From positions 168,798,993 through 168,862,992 of the forward strand of contig CM060975.1 of assembly GCA_030765065.1 (NCBI GenBank): a stretch of DNA of 64,000 nucleotides, given 5' to 3'. Below the pieces are notes generated by a model that saw only the letters and a program-made list of their open reading frames with translations, had not been told where the DNA came from and did not search any database. Of the stretch, positions 1 through 12,360 are shown one piece after another. Each line of letters begins with the position of its first letter. The first letter of the stretch is position 1. Source of the DNA: Deroplatys truncata. Its lineage: Eukaryota > Arthropoda > Insecta > Mantodea > Mantidae. Position numbers and translations under genes: made by a program.

Positions 1-153
1 TTGGCGCGTTTTTCTTAGAATTTGCTGGAACATTTCCCTAGAGCATATGTATTCATAATTTTCATTGGATATAAAAATAGACGCTAATGTTGGCGCGTTT
101 TATTAGCCAATTGCAGTTCAGTTATAATCTTTAGGCATATCTGGGTGAATGAG

Positions 154-164
154 TATAAAAAGAG
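154..164 (+). promoter_or_regulatory. TATA box of the LTR-like repeat
   Basis: TATAAAAAGAG lies about 30 bases upstream of the first TCAGTT initiator-like motif of the tandem array at 181-352. This is the usual metazoan TATA-to-initiator spacing. Inferred from sequence only. Confidence 0.45.
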
Positions 165-180
165 TAGGTTAGAGGTAGAC

Positions 181-352
181 CCCGTCAGTTCATCAAAATT
201 CTTTATACATTACACGTCGTCTTCCCGTCAGTTCATCAAAATTCTTTGTACACTACACGTCGCATTCCAGTCAGTCCATCGAAAATATTTGTAAAGTACA
301 CGTCGCCTTCAGTCAGTCAGTTCGACGAAAGTATTTGTACGGCACACGTCGG
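181..352 (+). repeat. Four tandem 43-bp units
   Basis: Units begin near 181, 224, 267 and 310. Each carries a GTCAGTYCATC-like start and ends in a TACACGTCG-like block (CACACGTCGG in the last). The first two are nearly identical and the last two more diverged. The array sits directly downstream of a TATA box, so each unit repeats an initiator-like TCAGT. Confidence 0.8.
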
Positions 353-867
353 ATATCAATTTGCAGGTTACGCGTAACAGAGTTATGAAAAATCTCAAGT
401 GTGATAAAGTTAATTATACAAAAAGTTGAAGTACGCGAATTAAGAAATATCAGTAATGAAGTTATTATAACAGTTTGGCGAGTGTCTAGATCAATGTGTA
501 AATGTGATAGTGAAAGTGTTCGACAATAAAAGTATAAAAGAAATTCTTTCATCAGTGTTATCTTTGGATAAAAGATTGCTTTCCGTTTACACAACCTGTA
601 TAAAGAGAAGTGCTCGACCCAAAAGCTAGCCGGAGGACAAAGAACCAAAATTAAATAAAATAACTAGCATTTTTTTAAACAAAAAAACTAATACTGCCGC
701 AAATTGCAAATACCAGATGGAGCTAAAAAACCTAAAAATGAATGACGTCACAAAATGGCTTCAACGCGTGAAGTAAACACAAATACACAAACATTATAAT
801 AAATACCGCCGCAATAGCGACCGCACTTAACAATGACAAAGGTGTTCAAAATTTAAACAAAAAATTT

Positions 868-1380
868 ATATCTCGGAAATGGAGAAACAAAAAGTTATTT
901 GACGTAAATTGTGTGTTTTAAAGACATCTACGTTTTTTGTGTAGTATGGTTTTGTCTATCTCTTACCAATCTAATCTAATCTACCAATCGTAGAAAATTA
1001 TACAAAATTCCTTCCGAATGGAGAGGGTTTTACAAGCTATTCCCAGAAAATTACATTTTATTTGTCACGTTATCTTAACCATTTGGTACTTTATTCAAAG
1101 TCGTCAAGAACCATTTTTCAGAAAACAGAGAATCCCAAAATATCTTCCATGCAAGGGTAGTTTGGGGTGCGGGAATTTTCTAGACAATCTGTGTTCTTGG
1201 AAGATGCGGAGCCTAAACGTAAACCACAAATTTGGTATTCATCAGACGTTTCTTTTTTGAGTTATGTTCTTTACAGACACAGGAAATTTTCTAAAAGTTT
1301 CAGTTTTTAGATTCAGGGGGCCTCAAAACTTGTATTTCCGGAGAAATCTCGATATTGAATTTTTTGGAATGGAATATCTG
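868..1380 (+). repeat. Repeat family R1, copy 1 (B half)
   Basis: This stretch shares an ordered series of blocks with 10255-10800, 39235-39610, 40315-40810 and 63300-63810, and with minus-strand copies at 39620-40190 and 58238-58620. Blocks include ATCTCGGAAATGG, TGTGTTTTAAA, ACATCTACGTTTT, CCTTCCGAATG, CAAGCTATTCCCAGAAAAT and a terminal GAAATCTCGATATTGAATTTTT. The weak open frame at 1018-1260 is part of this repeat and not a gene. Confidence 0.7.
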
Positions 1381-4126
1381 CTCCACCTAATAGGTACGCG
1401 ATAAAGAAAGTGTAACACGGAATTTGTGTAATAAGTTAGGGCTTGAAGATTTACAGAGCAGTAGCTGAGGTATACATAAAAACACCGTTTAAACTTATTC
1501 TGACGTTTATAGAATTGACTAACTAAATCACAGAGATCAACTTGTTCCAATGTTAATCTCAGTCAAACGATCATAATAGGGACAGGGGATTTATGATGTA
1601 ATAATCCCCGTAATATGTATGCATTAATGCATTGAAAACTTCCACAATAAGCTCATAAATATGCCCATATTAAAAGTATTAAGACATAACATTAACGTAA
1701 AATAAGCATTTAAGGAATACTATGCAATCTAAGTTTAAAGTCAGAACTTTTACGAGCCTAAAGGAATATTTTGGGAATTAATTTTTAAATTAAATTATTA
1801 AATGTTAACTGTTTTAAAATGCTTTTTATGTAAAATATAAGAGTACATTTTTATAAACTTTAAGAGGTATTAAACAATACAATTTAAAGCAAAGTGCAAG
1901 TCGCGTGTAAGTATAAACACTACACCTGAACTCTATTCCAAGAACTGCTTAACAGTCACCATCATACGTAAGGGAACGGTTATGACCAGATAAGACGGAG
2001 ATTCGCCGATGTGACGTGAATTGATTGTATTGCGTGTGAGCTATTATCAATGTTGACAAGTTTCAAAACTGACACGATAACACATATTATTCCGAAATAT
2101 CGTATTTGTAAATCAAATAGGATGATAAAATAAAAATACATTATAACGGTTATATCTAATTTTACAAAAATATGATGCATCTAATTTTATAAACTTCGAG
2201 ATATTCATAACGCAATTTGTTCGAAAACTCAGAACTCCATTAAATTGCCTTTGGAATTCTGGGGAGTCATTTCCCGGATGCTTATATAAAAAGGGATCTA
2301 TGTTTTTTAGGGAAAGTGAGCACCTGAGGTTAATGGAAATTCGACACTGAGTGGATTTTACAAATCATGCTAACACCGCTTACGTCAGTGCTATCTAAAG
2401 CACTGGTCAGCATAATCCTCGGTATTTAAACTTAAAGAGTTTGGGTTCTGGTAAAGACGTGCTAATAGGAATCTGCGACACTCAGTCTTTTAATCTTTAA
2501 TCCAATTCTCAGCTACGCCACAAGATCACCGGAACCCGGAAAGCCTAACCTTCTTCGCACCCAGGTACATTTGTCTCTTGCAGTATATCATTTGTAGACG
2601 TGATTGTAGTAATGTAGAGTAGAACTTTAGCCATCTAGATCTTACTGACATGTTTATTGTGATGTAGAGTAGTGCTGGAGATAATTAAACTAAATTTGGA
2701 ACCAACGTTACACATCAATAATTTGCTCCTTCACGGCCACCTCTCTGCCAAATTTTTCTCTCCTGTTTGGATACCTGAACTAGTCTCCGTTCTCGTCCAA
2801 TCCCAAAAAGACGCCATGGTGTCGTCACAAAATTTATAAAATATACATATAAAACAAGCACATACGCAGCATAACTTGGAATCTTCTTAAATATTATAAT
2901 CGTTAACAAAAGAGGCAAAATACGCATTTTATTCAACATTGGCATTAAAATACTAATCTGGTTAAAATCATAACCAACTTTAAACATGCTTAGAATATGC
3001 AGCGCATACAAATAGTGGTGTGAGTCCCTTAGCGCAAACCTCTGCCTCATACGTACTTAATATTCGCCTTTACATTGTCTAAGACTATGGCGCTACAAGA
3101 TATTTAGGAAAGGAACGAGCGTGTATACATTTTTACATTTTCCATGAGATACTTATACTACTTCCATTTGGAGGAAAGCTTTTAAAACGCAATTTCAACT
3201 GAGTTTTCAAAATCCGATTTAAAATTGTCTTCTATTGATGATTTTTAAATTTTAGATTTATGGTGTCTGTCTAAGCAAAGACCGAAGATATAAACATATT
3301 TAATTTGTTCATCAGTACATGACATCAAATATCGCTCACTGAAAATGCTGGTTTGTTAAATGACAAATTATATGTATAAAGAAAATACTGGAGAAAATTG
3401 CTACTCTTCACCTAATAGCATGCATATTAATTGTAGTAAACAGGTTCTAAACTTTAATTAAATTAAAGTGCAAGTTGTTAAATAAGTTTAAAACATAAGC
3501 TGGGCAAAATGTTGCAGCTTACCATTATTGATTCATTATAAGAATTGAAAATACGTGTATCTTTAAACTTCCGTTCCGTATATTTCATCAACTATAAGAC
3601 TCTACTTGAGTTTAATGAGGCACTGGGACCATAATAGGCAGAAAATATAAGTACTTGTATGTATAGACCTATATTCAAATATTATATTTACATCCTTTAC
3701 AGGATTATTGAGCATAGCGAAAATTTAGTCAGACTTTTCGCATAAAAGGAGTACAAAACACTCTACAGAGGGATTCTAAAATGCCATTAGCATGCAGGGA
3801 ATTCTGAACATCTACGGGCTTAGAACTTGACTTAAAAAAAGAAAAGCTCTCTTCAACTATCTCGGATATGGAAGAGCAATCTCTATACTCAAAGCAGGAA
3901 TAAGGAAATTTAAGCATTTACATATGTAGGTAATTGAAATATGTTTATTATTTCCATTCCTAGGATTTAAAAAGTTAACATTATATTTATTTATTTTACT
4001 TTGATTCAGAAAACTTTACCGATTCCTAAAAGTCACTTCTAAGTTAGTACCATAGATTTTGCATACCAGAAATGTTATACTTTCTACACTGAATTGTTAA
4101 AACTATTACTATTTGAAACTAAGTCA
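1381..4126. other. Gene-free AT-rich stretch
   Basis: No recognisable protein, RNA gene or transposon was found on either strand. The only open frames, such as 2715-3050 minus and 3729-3917 minus, show no family resemblance and are interrupted by low-complexity sequence. Confidence 0.6.
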
Positions 4127-4650
4127 GGTGGTGCCGCGGTAACTTATGCGATTCGCATTCGGGAGCTCCTAGGTTTGATCCCCGGTGGCCACCCACTCTG
4201 ACTATGGATTTTGTGTGCTTTTCCCTGGTTGACATAGGCGAATGCCGGGGAGGCGTATTCTACCACGGATTTCCTCTCTAACATTTTTTCTCATTTCGTT
4301 TTCCTTTCATGTTTCAGGTTGACTCCGGGGCTGTGGTTTGGTCGGTGTCGGGCAGATGGCCCAGAGGCTTGCGATTTGGAGCTTCTTCTCGGCCCCTCTA
4401 AAGGGAAGCCTGTTGTGCGTCCACAAGACGGACGTCTCCGAGCGATTCTCCCATGGCCGGGCGGTCAAGATTGGAACTATTAGGGAACTCTGCGCGTCTC
4501 CGTTGACTTGCGCCGGCTGTTATGCAGTCCATACCTCTCCTGCGGTTCCCTCACCTCACCCGTTTCTCCCGGGGATGCGTACACAAAATAGGTGTACAAA
4601 TTATTATAGGTGTACATATTATTATTATAGGTGTACAAATTATTATTATT
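4127..4650 (+). mobile_element. tRNA-derived SINE or composite short retroelement
   Basis: A GGTTTGATCCCCGGT B-box-like motif at about 4172 follows an A-box-like start near 4130. This is followed by a GC-richer body that ends in a simple tail of three GGTGTACAWATTATTA-type units at about 4590-4650. Such a tail of short direct repeats is common for SINEs mobilised by RTE/CR1-type LINEs. The open frame at 4338-4676 runs through this body and is not considered a gene. The element abuts the truncated Gypsy gag, so it may have inserted at the break. Confidence 0.5.
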
Positions 4651-5044
4651 TTATATGCAGAACCGTGAACATCTAGTGTCTGCTCAATCTCAGGCTGCAG
4701 TGGTTACGCCACCCTCTGTTGTATTTAATAATGCATCTGTTCCTGCTGTTACTTTACCAGCTACTGCTCAGCTATCTCAGGCTTCTTCTCTTGTGGACGT
4801 ACCTATCGATCCTATGCATCAGCTGATTGATCGTGTAGAACAGTTATGTAACCGAGTTAACCAGTTTCAGTTACCATCTGCGGAAAGAACTTCACAGCTT
4901 CCACGGTCATCTGACTTCAACCGGCGGGACTCATCCATCACCTGCTATAGATGCAATAGGCAGGGCCACCTGGCTCGCTTTTGCCGTAGCCGCTTTCCGC
5001 AGTCAAAAAACGACTGGCGCCGAGCCTCATACGACGAGACGTAG
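4640..5044 (+). pseudogene. Gypsy-type Gag C-terminal fragment with CCHC zinc knuckle
   Basis: The frame encodes a proline/serine/glutamine-rich segment followed by one CCHC knuckle, CYRCNRQGHLARFC, near its C terminus. That is the nucleic-acid-binding motif at the end of retrotransposon Gag. The N-terminal matrix/capsid part and a 5' LTR are missing, because the frame starts directly after the tail of a SINE-like element. It terminates at 5042-5044, and the pol frame starts 23 bases later in a different frame, as in many Gypsy elements that use frameshifting or re-initiation. Treated as a dead fragment. Confidence 0.8.
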
Positions 5045-5067
5045 CAGCATCACCATCGCCCACCAGC

Positions 5068-7050
5068 ATGGCTGCACCTCAACGGGATATAGCTACACCT
5101 CAACGGGATGTGTCTGCATTATCAGGTCAGATCATAAAAGTTACTGGTCATATTGCCCAGACAGAGCTCCCCATCTTGCTCGATACAGGAAGCGCAGTGA
5201 GTATTGTGAATGCTGCACATGTTCTTGATCATTCTACATTGAAACCCACAGAGATGATGCTCCGCACTGCAGGAAATAAGTTACTTGATGCACCTTACCA
5301 CACTGTGTTAGATTTTTATATTAATGATGTTCTTTTTCAGGAGGATGTATTAGTTGTGAAAGATTTGTCCTTTGATTTAATTTTAGGCAATGACTTTTTG
5401 CATGCCCATGATGTTATTATTGACTATGCACATAACTTGATAACCCTGAACTCTTCTCAGAATGATGCTTTCAGTATACCAATAACCCTAGCACAAGGTC
5501 CTTTTGTTGATATGGCAGTAAATCCTTTGCAAGATAATGAACGTAGAGATTGTGGTGTTAAAATGGCAGTTATGAATGATGTAAAAATTCCACCTCTGTC
5601 TACATGTTATATATCAGTTAAGCCTTCGTCAGCTATTAGCAATGAGGTTATGTTTGAACCTGCTCTTAATATAATGCAAAAGAAGAATCTTTCCATTCCA
5701 CCGTTGTTGTGTCATTCTGCATCTGAACTTACCATACCAGTGCACAATAATACTGCAGTTCCACAAACATTGTTTGCAAATACAGTTTTAGCTAACGCCT
5801 ATGATGTTGCACTAGTTCAGAGCAATTCTGTTTTATCATCAGATGTTACTCCTCTGCCAGCTCCAAATTGTAATTTTAATGTCAATGGTAAACTGCTGGA
5901 AACTCAAAAGGCTGAGTTGCATTCTTTATTATTGAAATATAGTGATCTTTTTGCCACCACATTACAAGAACTTGGTACTACTGATGTTGCTGAATTTGAT
6001 ATTAAAGTACATGACCCTAAACCAATTAAACAAAGACCATACAGAGTTCCTCATAAACAAAAGGAAATTATTGCGGAGCAAGTTAAAGAAATGCAAGACG
6101 CTGGAATTATTAAGGAATCGCAGTCCTCCTGGGCTTCTCCTGTAGTACTTGTTAAAAAGAAAGATGGCTCCATGAGATTTTGTGTTGATTATAGAAAATT
6201 GAATGCTGTTACAGAGACCACCTCTTTCCCTTTACCATTGATAGATGATTTGTTAAGTTATCTGGGGGAGGCTAAATGGTTTGTCTCATTAGATTTGCTG
6301 TCAGCATACTTACAAGTACCTATTGCAGAGGATAGCCAGAAATATACCTCTTTTGTTACTTTTCAGGGTCAATATCAATTCACACGCTTGAGTTTTGGGT
6401 TGGCGAATGCCCCTAGGTTTTTCAGTTACATCGCAGACAAGTTGTTGGGTGATTTGAACTTTAAAAAGGCTATTGCATATTTGGATGATATTGTTGTTTT
6501 TGCCAAAACCTTTGAAGAGTTGTTACAAAATCTTGAGGATGTTTTTCAACGTCTGGATCACCATAAGTTTAAACTCAAACCAGAAAAATGTTTCTTCGCG
6601 ATGCAAAAGATCAAGCTCTTAGGCTTTGAGGTTTCTAAAGATGGTATTTCCCCTGATTCTGATAAAGTTGTTTCCATTCAGAATTTGCCTCGTCCTAAAA
6701 ATGTTCGAGATGTGAGGAAAGCTTTGGGATTGTTTAATTTTTACAGGAAATTCATTAAGGACTATGCAAATATTGCTCAACCACTAATTCAGTTAACTAG
6801 AAAAAATCAAAGTTTCATTTGGGGATCTGATCAGGAAACTGCATTTCAAAATTTGAAGGACTTATTAGTTTCTGCCCCTGTCTTAGCTCACTATACTCCT
6901 GGTGCTTGGCATTGTCTTTCTGTTGTATTTGCCTTATGTCGACGGGGGCGTCGATCTCGGTGGCCAGGGGGAGATGTGACGTATGCAGAGATTATAGAAC
7001 ATACGTCTCTCTGGTCACCGGGATTCGAGATGGCAGTTAGTTTGGAGTAG
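5068..7050 (+). pseudogene. Gypsy-type Pol: protease and reverse transcriptase, C-terminal half deleted
   Basis: The 660-codon frame contains an aspartic protease active site, LLDTGSAVSIV, at about residues 36-46. A Ty3/Gypsy reverse transcriptase core follows: SPVVLVKKKDGSMRFCVDYR, the catalytic-aspartate motif VSLDLLSAYLQV, FGLANAPRFF, and YLDDIVVF carrying the two catalytic aspartates (about residues 471-478). The connection region GLFNFYRKFI and an IWGSD-type block come next. Near position 6903 the frame leaves Pol and runs into untranslated sequence just before the polypurine tract, so RNase H, integrase and chromodomain are gone. The RT itself has no stop codon, which suggests a fairly recent internal deletion. 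The element cannot transpose autonomously. Confidence 0.9.
6962..6974 (+). other. Polypurine tract of the Gypsy element
   Basis: GGCCAGGGGGAGA lies directly 5' of TGTGACG, the presumed start of the 3' LTR. This is the expected place for the plus-strand primer of a Gypsy retroelement. Confidence 0.6.
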
Positions 7051-7545
7051 GGAGAGTTAGGAACCTTAGGGAGGCGATAGCGTCCCCGACGCTTCAGGAA
7101 GTGTCGTTTGAGACGAGGAGTCAGTGGGTGACCTTAGAGCAGCTAGGACGTGAAACTGCCTTCTCCGTGCCAGGCGGGCATGATGACCTCGCCCGACAGA
7201 CAAGGACTTAACGTGAGGTAATATATCATCTTTTATCCAATAAACCAGTTGCCATCTATCCCTTTAGAGTCTTATTTATGGTAAAGTAAACTCCCGCCTT
7301 CCTATATTGAGCCATGTAGTGTTTCCCTTGCCAGCATTTCATAATATTTTTGTTTTACTTAGCTACGTCCCTCGTCGTAGCCTCACCGTGTAATAAGTTT
7401 TAGTAATTTCCCGATACCTCTGCAAGCGAGTTGCCCCATCAGTTAGAGCATATAAGAAGAGGCTACGACAATATTTACCTATTTATCAATTATTTTTCTT
7501 GTTCTGTGAATAGCGTAACCAGCTACAACTGATATTGGTTTTATT
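6975..7545 (+). mobile_element. 3' LTR of the truncated Gypsy element (3' limit uncertain)
   Basis: The LTR would begin TGTGACGTATGC right after the polypurine tract. AATAAA occurs near 7240 and CATATAAGAAGAGG, a possible TATA box, near 7449. Because the 5' LTR is missing there is no second copy to fix the right boundary, so the stated end is a guess from sequence character. Confidence 0.45.
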
Positions 7546-8689
7546 TATGCGGGACGCTAATCCTGCTGATCAGTTAAAAACGTAGTAGCGGCGGAGAGGG
7601 TGGTGGTGGTATTTTATTGTGAATAGTTTCAGTTTACACTTGGAAAATGCAACCAACTCATGAGCTTCAGGGTCCTATATGCTTTTCCTGTGCCTATAAT
7701 CTTACAGAAAGAATACAGCACTAAATATTATAAACAGGATGCATGGCGAGATATCAGGCGTGCATGTAAATGGTCATTCTACACAAGAATACAGAAGTAA
7801 AACAGTTGTCTTTCAGGCATCGTATCAGGAGTAAAACAAGGAAAAATAAAAGTAGATCAAGAAATAAATACTGAAACAACTGCTGAATAAAGTTATACAT
7901 TTTCTTAGGAGCCAAATGTTTACGACTAGATTATCTTCGAGTTTTCCTTCTCTTCCTGTTCTGTTGTTGCTTTATCACAGCAATTTCCGTGAATGACGGT
8001 ACGTAAATCTTCACTCATCGTTCTCGCACTCTGTCCGTGGCTGCAGATCCTGTAGATGAGACAACTAACATTCCACTGACTTATATGTAAATGAAAATAT
8101 GCAAAACAATGTGGAAATGGAGGGAGACTCGGGGCACTGAGCTGTGAATGAAGAGGTTTAGCCAACACACCACTTTGCAGTGATTCTGCAATCGCATTAC
8201 TTGGTAAGTAAGACGCTCTCAGTATTTACATCTACTTACTCCAGGGGCCAGAATTCAGCTAAAAGACCTGCTGCGCTCCTGCTGGTATTAAAGTTATCAT
8301 ATTTACGTAAAATGAGGCAAGTATTCATTCAATGAATCAATTTTTGTTGATTCATACATTCTTAACTGACAAAAAATTTCGAAATTGCAATTAACAATGT
8401 TGTTCAAGGTATACAGAACTTAGAAAGAAGTGATAGAAGAAATAAAATCCAAAAGCGTAGAATATGTCATCGTTACGTTACGTAAACAAGAGAATGGCGA
8501 GCCACAAGTTCTCCCATGGCGTTCGCGAAGAGATTATAAGGGAGAGATAGACGTAATATACTTTTTGTGATAGATGCGCAATGATTTTCCACTTCTGCAT
8601 GCATGTTCTAATGATTAAATGTTAGGAAATAGGTAATCCAATATAGCAATGAAAACAAATGTGTAATAAAAAGCGTAACATTTAAAAAT
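7546..8689. other. Gene-free; contains a fragment shared with 13240-13480
   Basis: Around 7546-7820 the blocks GCGGGACGCTAA, TGATCAGTT, ATGGCGAGATATCAG and TTTCAGGCATC recur in the same order at 13252-13386. This marks a dispersed repeat of unknown class. The remaining sequence to 8689 shows nothing recognisable; the minus frame 7926-8168 has no resemblance to a known family. Confidence 0.5.
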
Positions 8690-8960
8690 CTGACATTCGC
8701 ATGACCTTCTCTACCTTCTGTTGTTTATTACTGGGTATACAAATTATCTTTACGAAAGTTTATTTTCCTATTTATTTCATTTTAATCGAGATAAATATTT
8801 TCGGAAATAGCTGCATTGCACATTTCCTTATAGATACAAAGAGAATAGCGATAGTCAACGTTTTAGAACTGGATGCTATACACTGACCTTAAAATTCGAA
8901 GGTCTTTCCATGCAATGGCGAGAAAAAACTGAAAATTGTCAGGACTTCAAAAGAATTACT
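8690..8960 (+). repeat. Repeat family R1 fragment (A half)
   Basis: Blocks such as TATACAAATTATCTTTACGAAAG, ATTTTAATCGAGATA (shared with the 58.7-kb copy), CATTRCACATTTCCTTATAGATACAAAGA-like sequence and GGCGAGAAA match 38962-39230 and, in reverse, 58640-58810. The B half does not follow here, so this is a truncated copy. Confidence 0.65.
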
Positions 8961-9104
8961 TAAGGTAACGCATCCCTGAAACTTGGAAAATTCACAGCAT
9001 GCGTAAGATATATTGATGAAATGCATGCCAGTTGTTATCCACAATAACAGTAATGTTTCTGCCATTTTTCAACACTGTAACTTACGTGGTTATTTAAATA
9101 CTAT

Positions 9105-9705
9105 GATGGCAGCGACTATGGCCCGGGGTTATCGGGAGGTCGGCGCCGAGCGTTCCGAGTAAACAACGATATCGCCGCTTGCCAGCGTAAACACCGGCGT
9201 ACTTTCGGGTGATAACTTGAACTTTCTGGAAGTTTTATCTCCCGGCTCCTCCAGAAAGTTTGTCGAAATAGTTATAGAAGTTTCGGGAACCTTTCTTCGA
9301 AAATTACGCTGCCTATATAAGCGAGCGCTCTTGCGGGCAGTGAGTTAGTGCCACAGAGTGTTGTTGTGTCAGTGAGCGACTATGGTTTCTGGTGCTACAT
9401 TAAAAGCGATTCTCCGAGCTATTGGTGACGGCTTCTGTGACGTGGAGCGAGTGCTACCGCGGAGCGACGGTTGTGGAGGTCTTGTGTTCGACTCCTTAGT
9501 GAAGTGAACCGTCCGGCGTGAAGAGTCTGCCTCACGAAGGAAGTAAAGTGACGGAGAATTGAACTAGTTCACCTTAGTGACCTGAACTCTCAGGGAAGTT
9601 GAACTACATAAAACGAAACAGACAGTGAGAACTGAGTAACAGTTGTAAAACTGGACAAAGTCAAATTGTTCACTGTTCTAATAAAAGTGCTACACACATG
9701 TAAGT
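9105..9705 (+). mobile_element. Solo LTR, family 1, copy 1
   Basis: It begins near TGATGGCAGCGACTATGG and carries GTTATCGGGAGGTCGGCGCC. A TATA box, CTATATAAGCGAGCGCTC, lies near 9311, with TCAGT motifs about 30 bases downstream and a late AATAAAAG near 9680. The same ordered blocks occur reversed at 61005-61405 and 43560-44005, including TATAAGCGAGC followed by TCAGTGA- or GTGACCT-type sequence. Promoter plus poly(A) order and absence of flanking gag/pol indicate a solo LTR. Confidence 0.65.
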
Positions 9706-10254
9706 AATTTTAAAACTGTTCACATAAAAAATCAGGTTTTGCAGCAAATGAGTTTACAAAAATATATATAATATGAGAGTTTTTGTATTAATTCTTAATT
9801 ATTGTAGAAAAAATATTACTTTTATAATCTCGAAAATCCTTAATTTTGCAGAAGTTAATGATTTATTTCTCAAAATGGGAGCATTGTTTTAAAAAGTGTA
9901 TGGCCATTTTCTTTAATGTGTTTTTGAGAGGCAATATGAAAATTTTGAAACAAAGTAGTAAAAATCGTACCGTGTGAGTATCTTGGGTGTGATTAAAATG
10001 CTGAAAAAAAGGTTTGCGAGTAAACGAGATTCAAAGTTGGGCATGCCTATTAATAAGTATGCGCTGTCCGTTTATAGCTTCAGTAAATTGGTAGTTTAAG
10101 TGCACCAAGTGGAAAAACCGATATGATTTCTTAAAGTTTAGAATTCATATTATTTTACTATGAAAAACCTTAATATTTTTATTTTTTACAGTTTCTTTAG
10201 TCAAATTTTATAGAAGGATTACTGTAAGTATTGTCCAATTCGTACCCGTTATTA

Positions 10255-10800
10255 ACGGATATCTCGGAAATGGCTAATGCCACAAAAAAGTTATTTGAAA
10301 TAAATTTTGTGTTTTAAGGAGATCTACATTTTGTATAGTACGTTTTCGTCTATCACTTAACGTTTACCTATTATACAAGATTATACAAACTTCCTTTCGA
10401 ATGAAGTGGACTTCATAGGCTATTCCCAGAAAATTAAACATACATGCATGTGTTTAATAAATGGTACTTTAATGAAGATGGTTAGATACATTTTTCAGCA
10501 AATCAAAAGTTTCTAAAAATGTTCCATGTAAAGAGGAGTTAGTGGTGGGAGTATTATCTTGAAAATCTTCTTGTCGTATCTTTGAAAGTTACTGAACCTA
10601 AACACCAAATTTAATATTTATTCGACTTATTGTTTTTGAGTTATCCTGTTTACAGGCATAGACTACACACCATTTCCTGAAAATGCTTTTTGTGGATTCA
10701 GGGGGCCTCAAAACATGCGTTTTCGGTGAAAAATCTCCACTTTGTCCGTGGTAGGCAAAGTAAAAATTCAAGATTAGGTAGGTAAATACTTCAATTGTAT
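10255..10800 (+). repeat. Repeat family R1 copy (B half)
   Basis: The stretch starts with GGATATCTCGGAAATGGCTA and continues with TGTGTTTTAAGGAGATCTACA, CTTTCGAATGAAG and GGGGGCCTCAAAACATGCG-type blocks, in the same order as the copies at 868, 40315 and 63300. Confidence 0.7.
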
Positions 10801-12000
10801 TCTAAATCATTGTCCGTATTTATAGACGTTAATCCATCCTATTATGGTTTATAATGAATTTGCTTTCTTACCCCAATAGCAAAAAAGGCACTCTCTCGCA
10901 GAAAGCTGAGGACACTGGAAAATATGACTTGCAGTTATAAAACAGTAGTACACTAGGAACGAGTTTTTAATGAGTCATAAAACGCCAGCATAATGCTGAA
11001 TATTAAGAAATTGTTCCAGAAAAACATCTACTTTTTTTTATCAACAATCACTTATATAACTAACAGGTTGAATTGTATCGGCGTTGGCGAATAGAATTTT
11101 CAAAATCGTGTGAAAAGAATCGTGAAAAATAATTGTCACGGTGGCTATAGAAGTGAACAAATGGAAACACGAGTTGTGTTTTTGTAATCTAAATTTGATT
11201 TAAAAGCTTAGAGCAAAGTAAATGAACGATGGGGAACTAATTAAACACCTTTTGAAATCCCGGAGAAAAATGTGAGCGTGAGTAATTAATAGCTTGTGCA
11301 AGACCCTAATCTAAATGAAAATCTGGAAATAATTAATCCCTCATTGTGAAACAGATTTGCACACTATAAACTAGTGAATAAGTCAATATTAACTACGTCG
11401 CAGTTTACTGGTTATTTGGCGTATAAAATCGGCTGAAGATAAGAGTTTTGCTATAATTAGGGTCAGAGTTTGTAGATTATGAACGCTAAAGTAAATGTGA
11501 GTGCCTTGCAATTCGAAACAAATACGGCTCAGCGATATCTTAAGGTTGCAAGGAGTTTACTAACATCATCCTCCTATAAGTTGGTGTCTATGACAGTGAC
11601 AAAATAACCTGGAATATTTTCTTAACAGTTGTTAACAGTGTGATATTTTCGTGTAACATTCAATAACTATAGAACATAGAATTTGCTTGTTGTTGATACA
11701 TACAGAGCATGTTGCGAACCGCACATTTTGAACCTATCCATGAGCAAAATTCATTAAAAGAAGGATTGTGAGCACATTGCGATGCACTCACGAGTTATCC
11801 ACGAACCGTCCGTCTTACTCCATCTGAGTCAGTTTTTCCGCTAGCAAAAGAAATACTCGCCTTAGTTGGTCAACCTAGTGACAACTGTTGTTTGTAGCGA
11901 GTAGATGCAATGGCACAGTAAACTGAAAAGGAATCATTACAGCTAACTTAAATACAGCATATGCGCGACACTAGGTTTAGGATTAGGATTAGTTGATGGA
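10801..12000. other. Gene-free AT-rich stretch
   Basis: I see no coding potential, tRNA-like fold or recognisable transposon here on either strand. Confidence 0.55.
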
Positions 12001-12360
12001 GAGGACACCTAGCACCTCGACCCGCAAGGAATGTTTTGTGTATACACCCCTTCCGCCCCGGGAGGAACGGATGAAATGATGAAACTGCGGGAGACGTATG
12101 GGCGGCAGGTCCGACCGATGCAGGCAATAGAGAGGTTTAGAGTTCCCTAATAGTTACAGGTTTGAGCAACCGGTCGGAGAACGCTCGGCGGCGACCCTCC
12201 CAAGCCACCGGAGGATGAATCACAGGTTTCCTTGAGCGGAGACCGGGGAAAGCTCGATACAACAGTGTTGCCATCTGTACCGCACTTCCGCTACGCGTAG
12301 CGAAATTTGAGCATTTAGGAGACATAGCGGCGAAATGTAGCAACTTCTGTGAATTCCAAT
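12001..12360. other. GC-richer block of unknown nature
   Basis: This 360-base block contrasts in composition with its AT-rich surroundings, with runs such as CCCCTTCCGCCCCGGGAGG and GGCGGCGACCCTCC. The open frame 12137-12343 minus has no family resemblance. A SINE or LINE 3' fragment is possible, but no tRNA box or tail was found. Confidence 0.3.

Larger units (their letters stand above)
1..660 (+). repeat. LTR-like repeat, family 2 (left end may be cut by the window)
   Basis: This block is alignable by eye to the reverse complement of about 44050-44620. Shared segments include CCCTAGAGCATAT, GACGCTAA, TTTAGGCA, CAGTGTTATCTTT, TTTCCGTTTACAC, GTGCTCGAC and GCTAGCCGGAGGA. It contains a TATA box followed by tandem initiator-like units and an AATAAA near 525, an order typical of a retroelement LTR. 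No coding sequence of an LTR element adjoins it, so a solo LTR is the best reading. True ends and target duplication were not identified. Confidence 0.55.

Noticed and set aside
184-352. CRISPR array
   Set aside because: The four 43-bp units are directly adjacent with no unique spacers, and the context is eukaryotic.
4338-4676. 112-codon plus frame as a gene
   Set aside because: It lies inside the SINE-like body and its simple tail. The cysteine/tyrosine-rich end is translation of the tail repeats.
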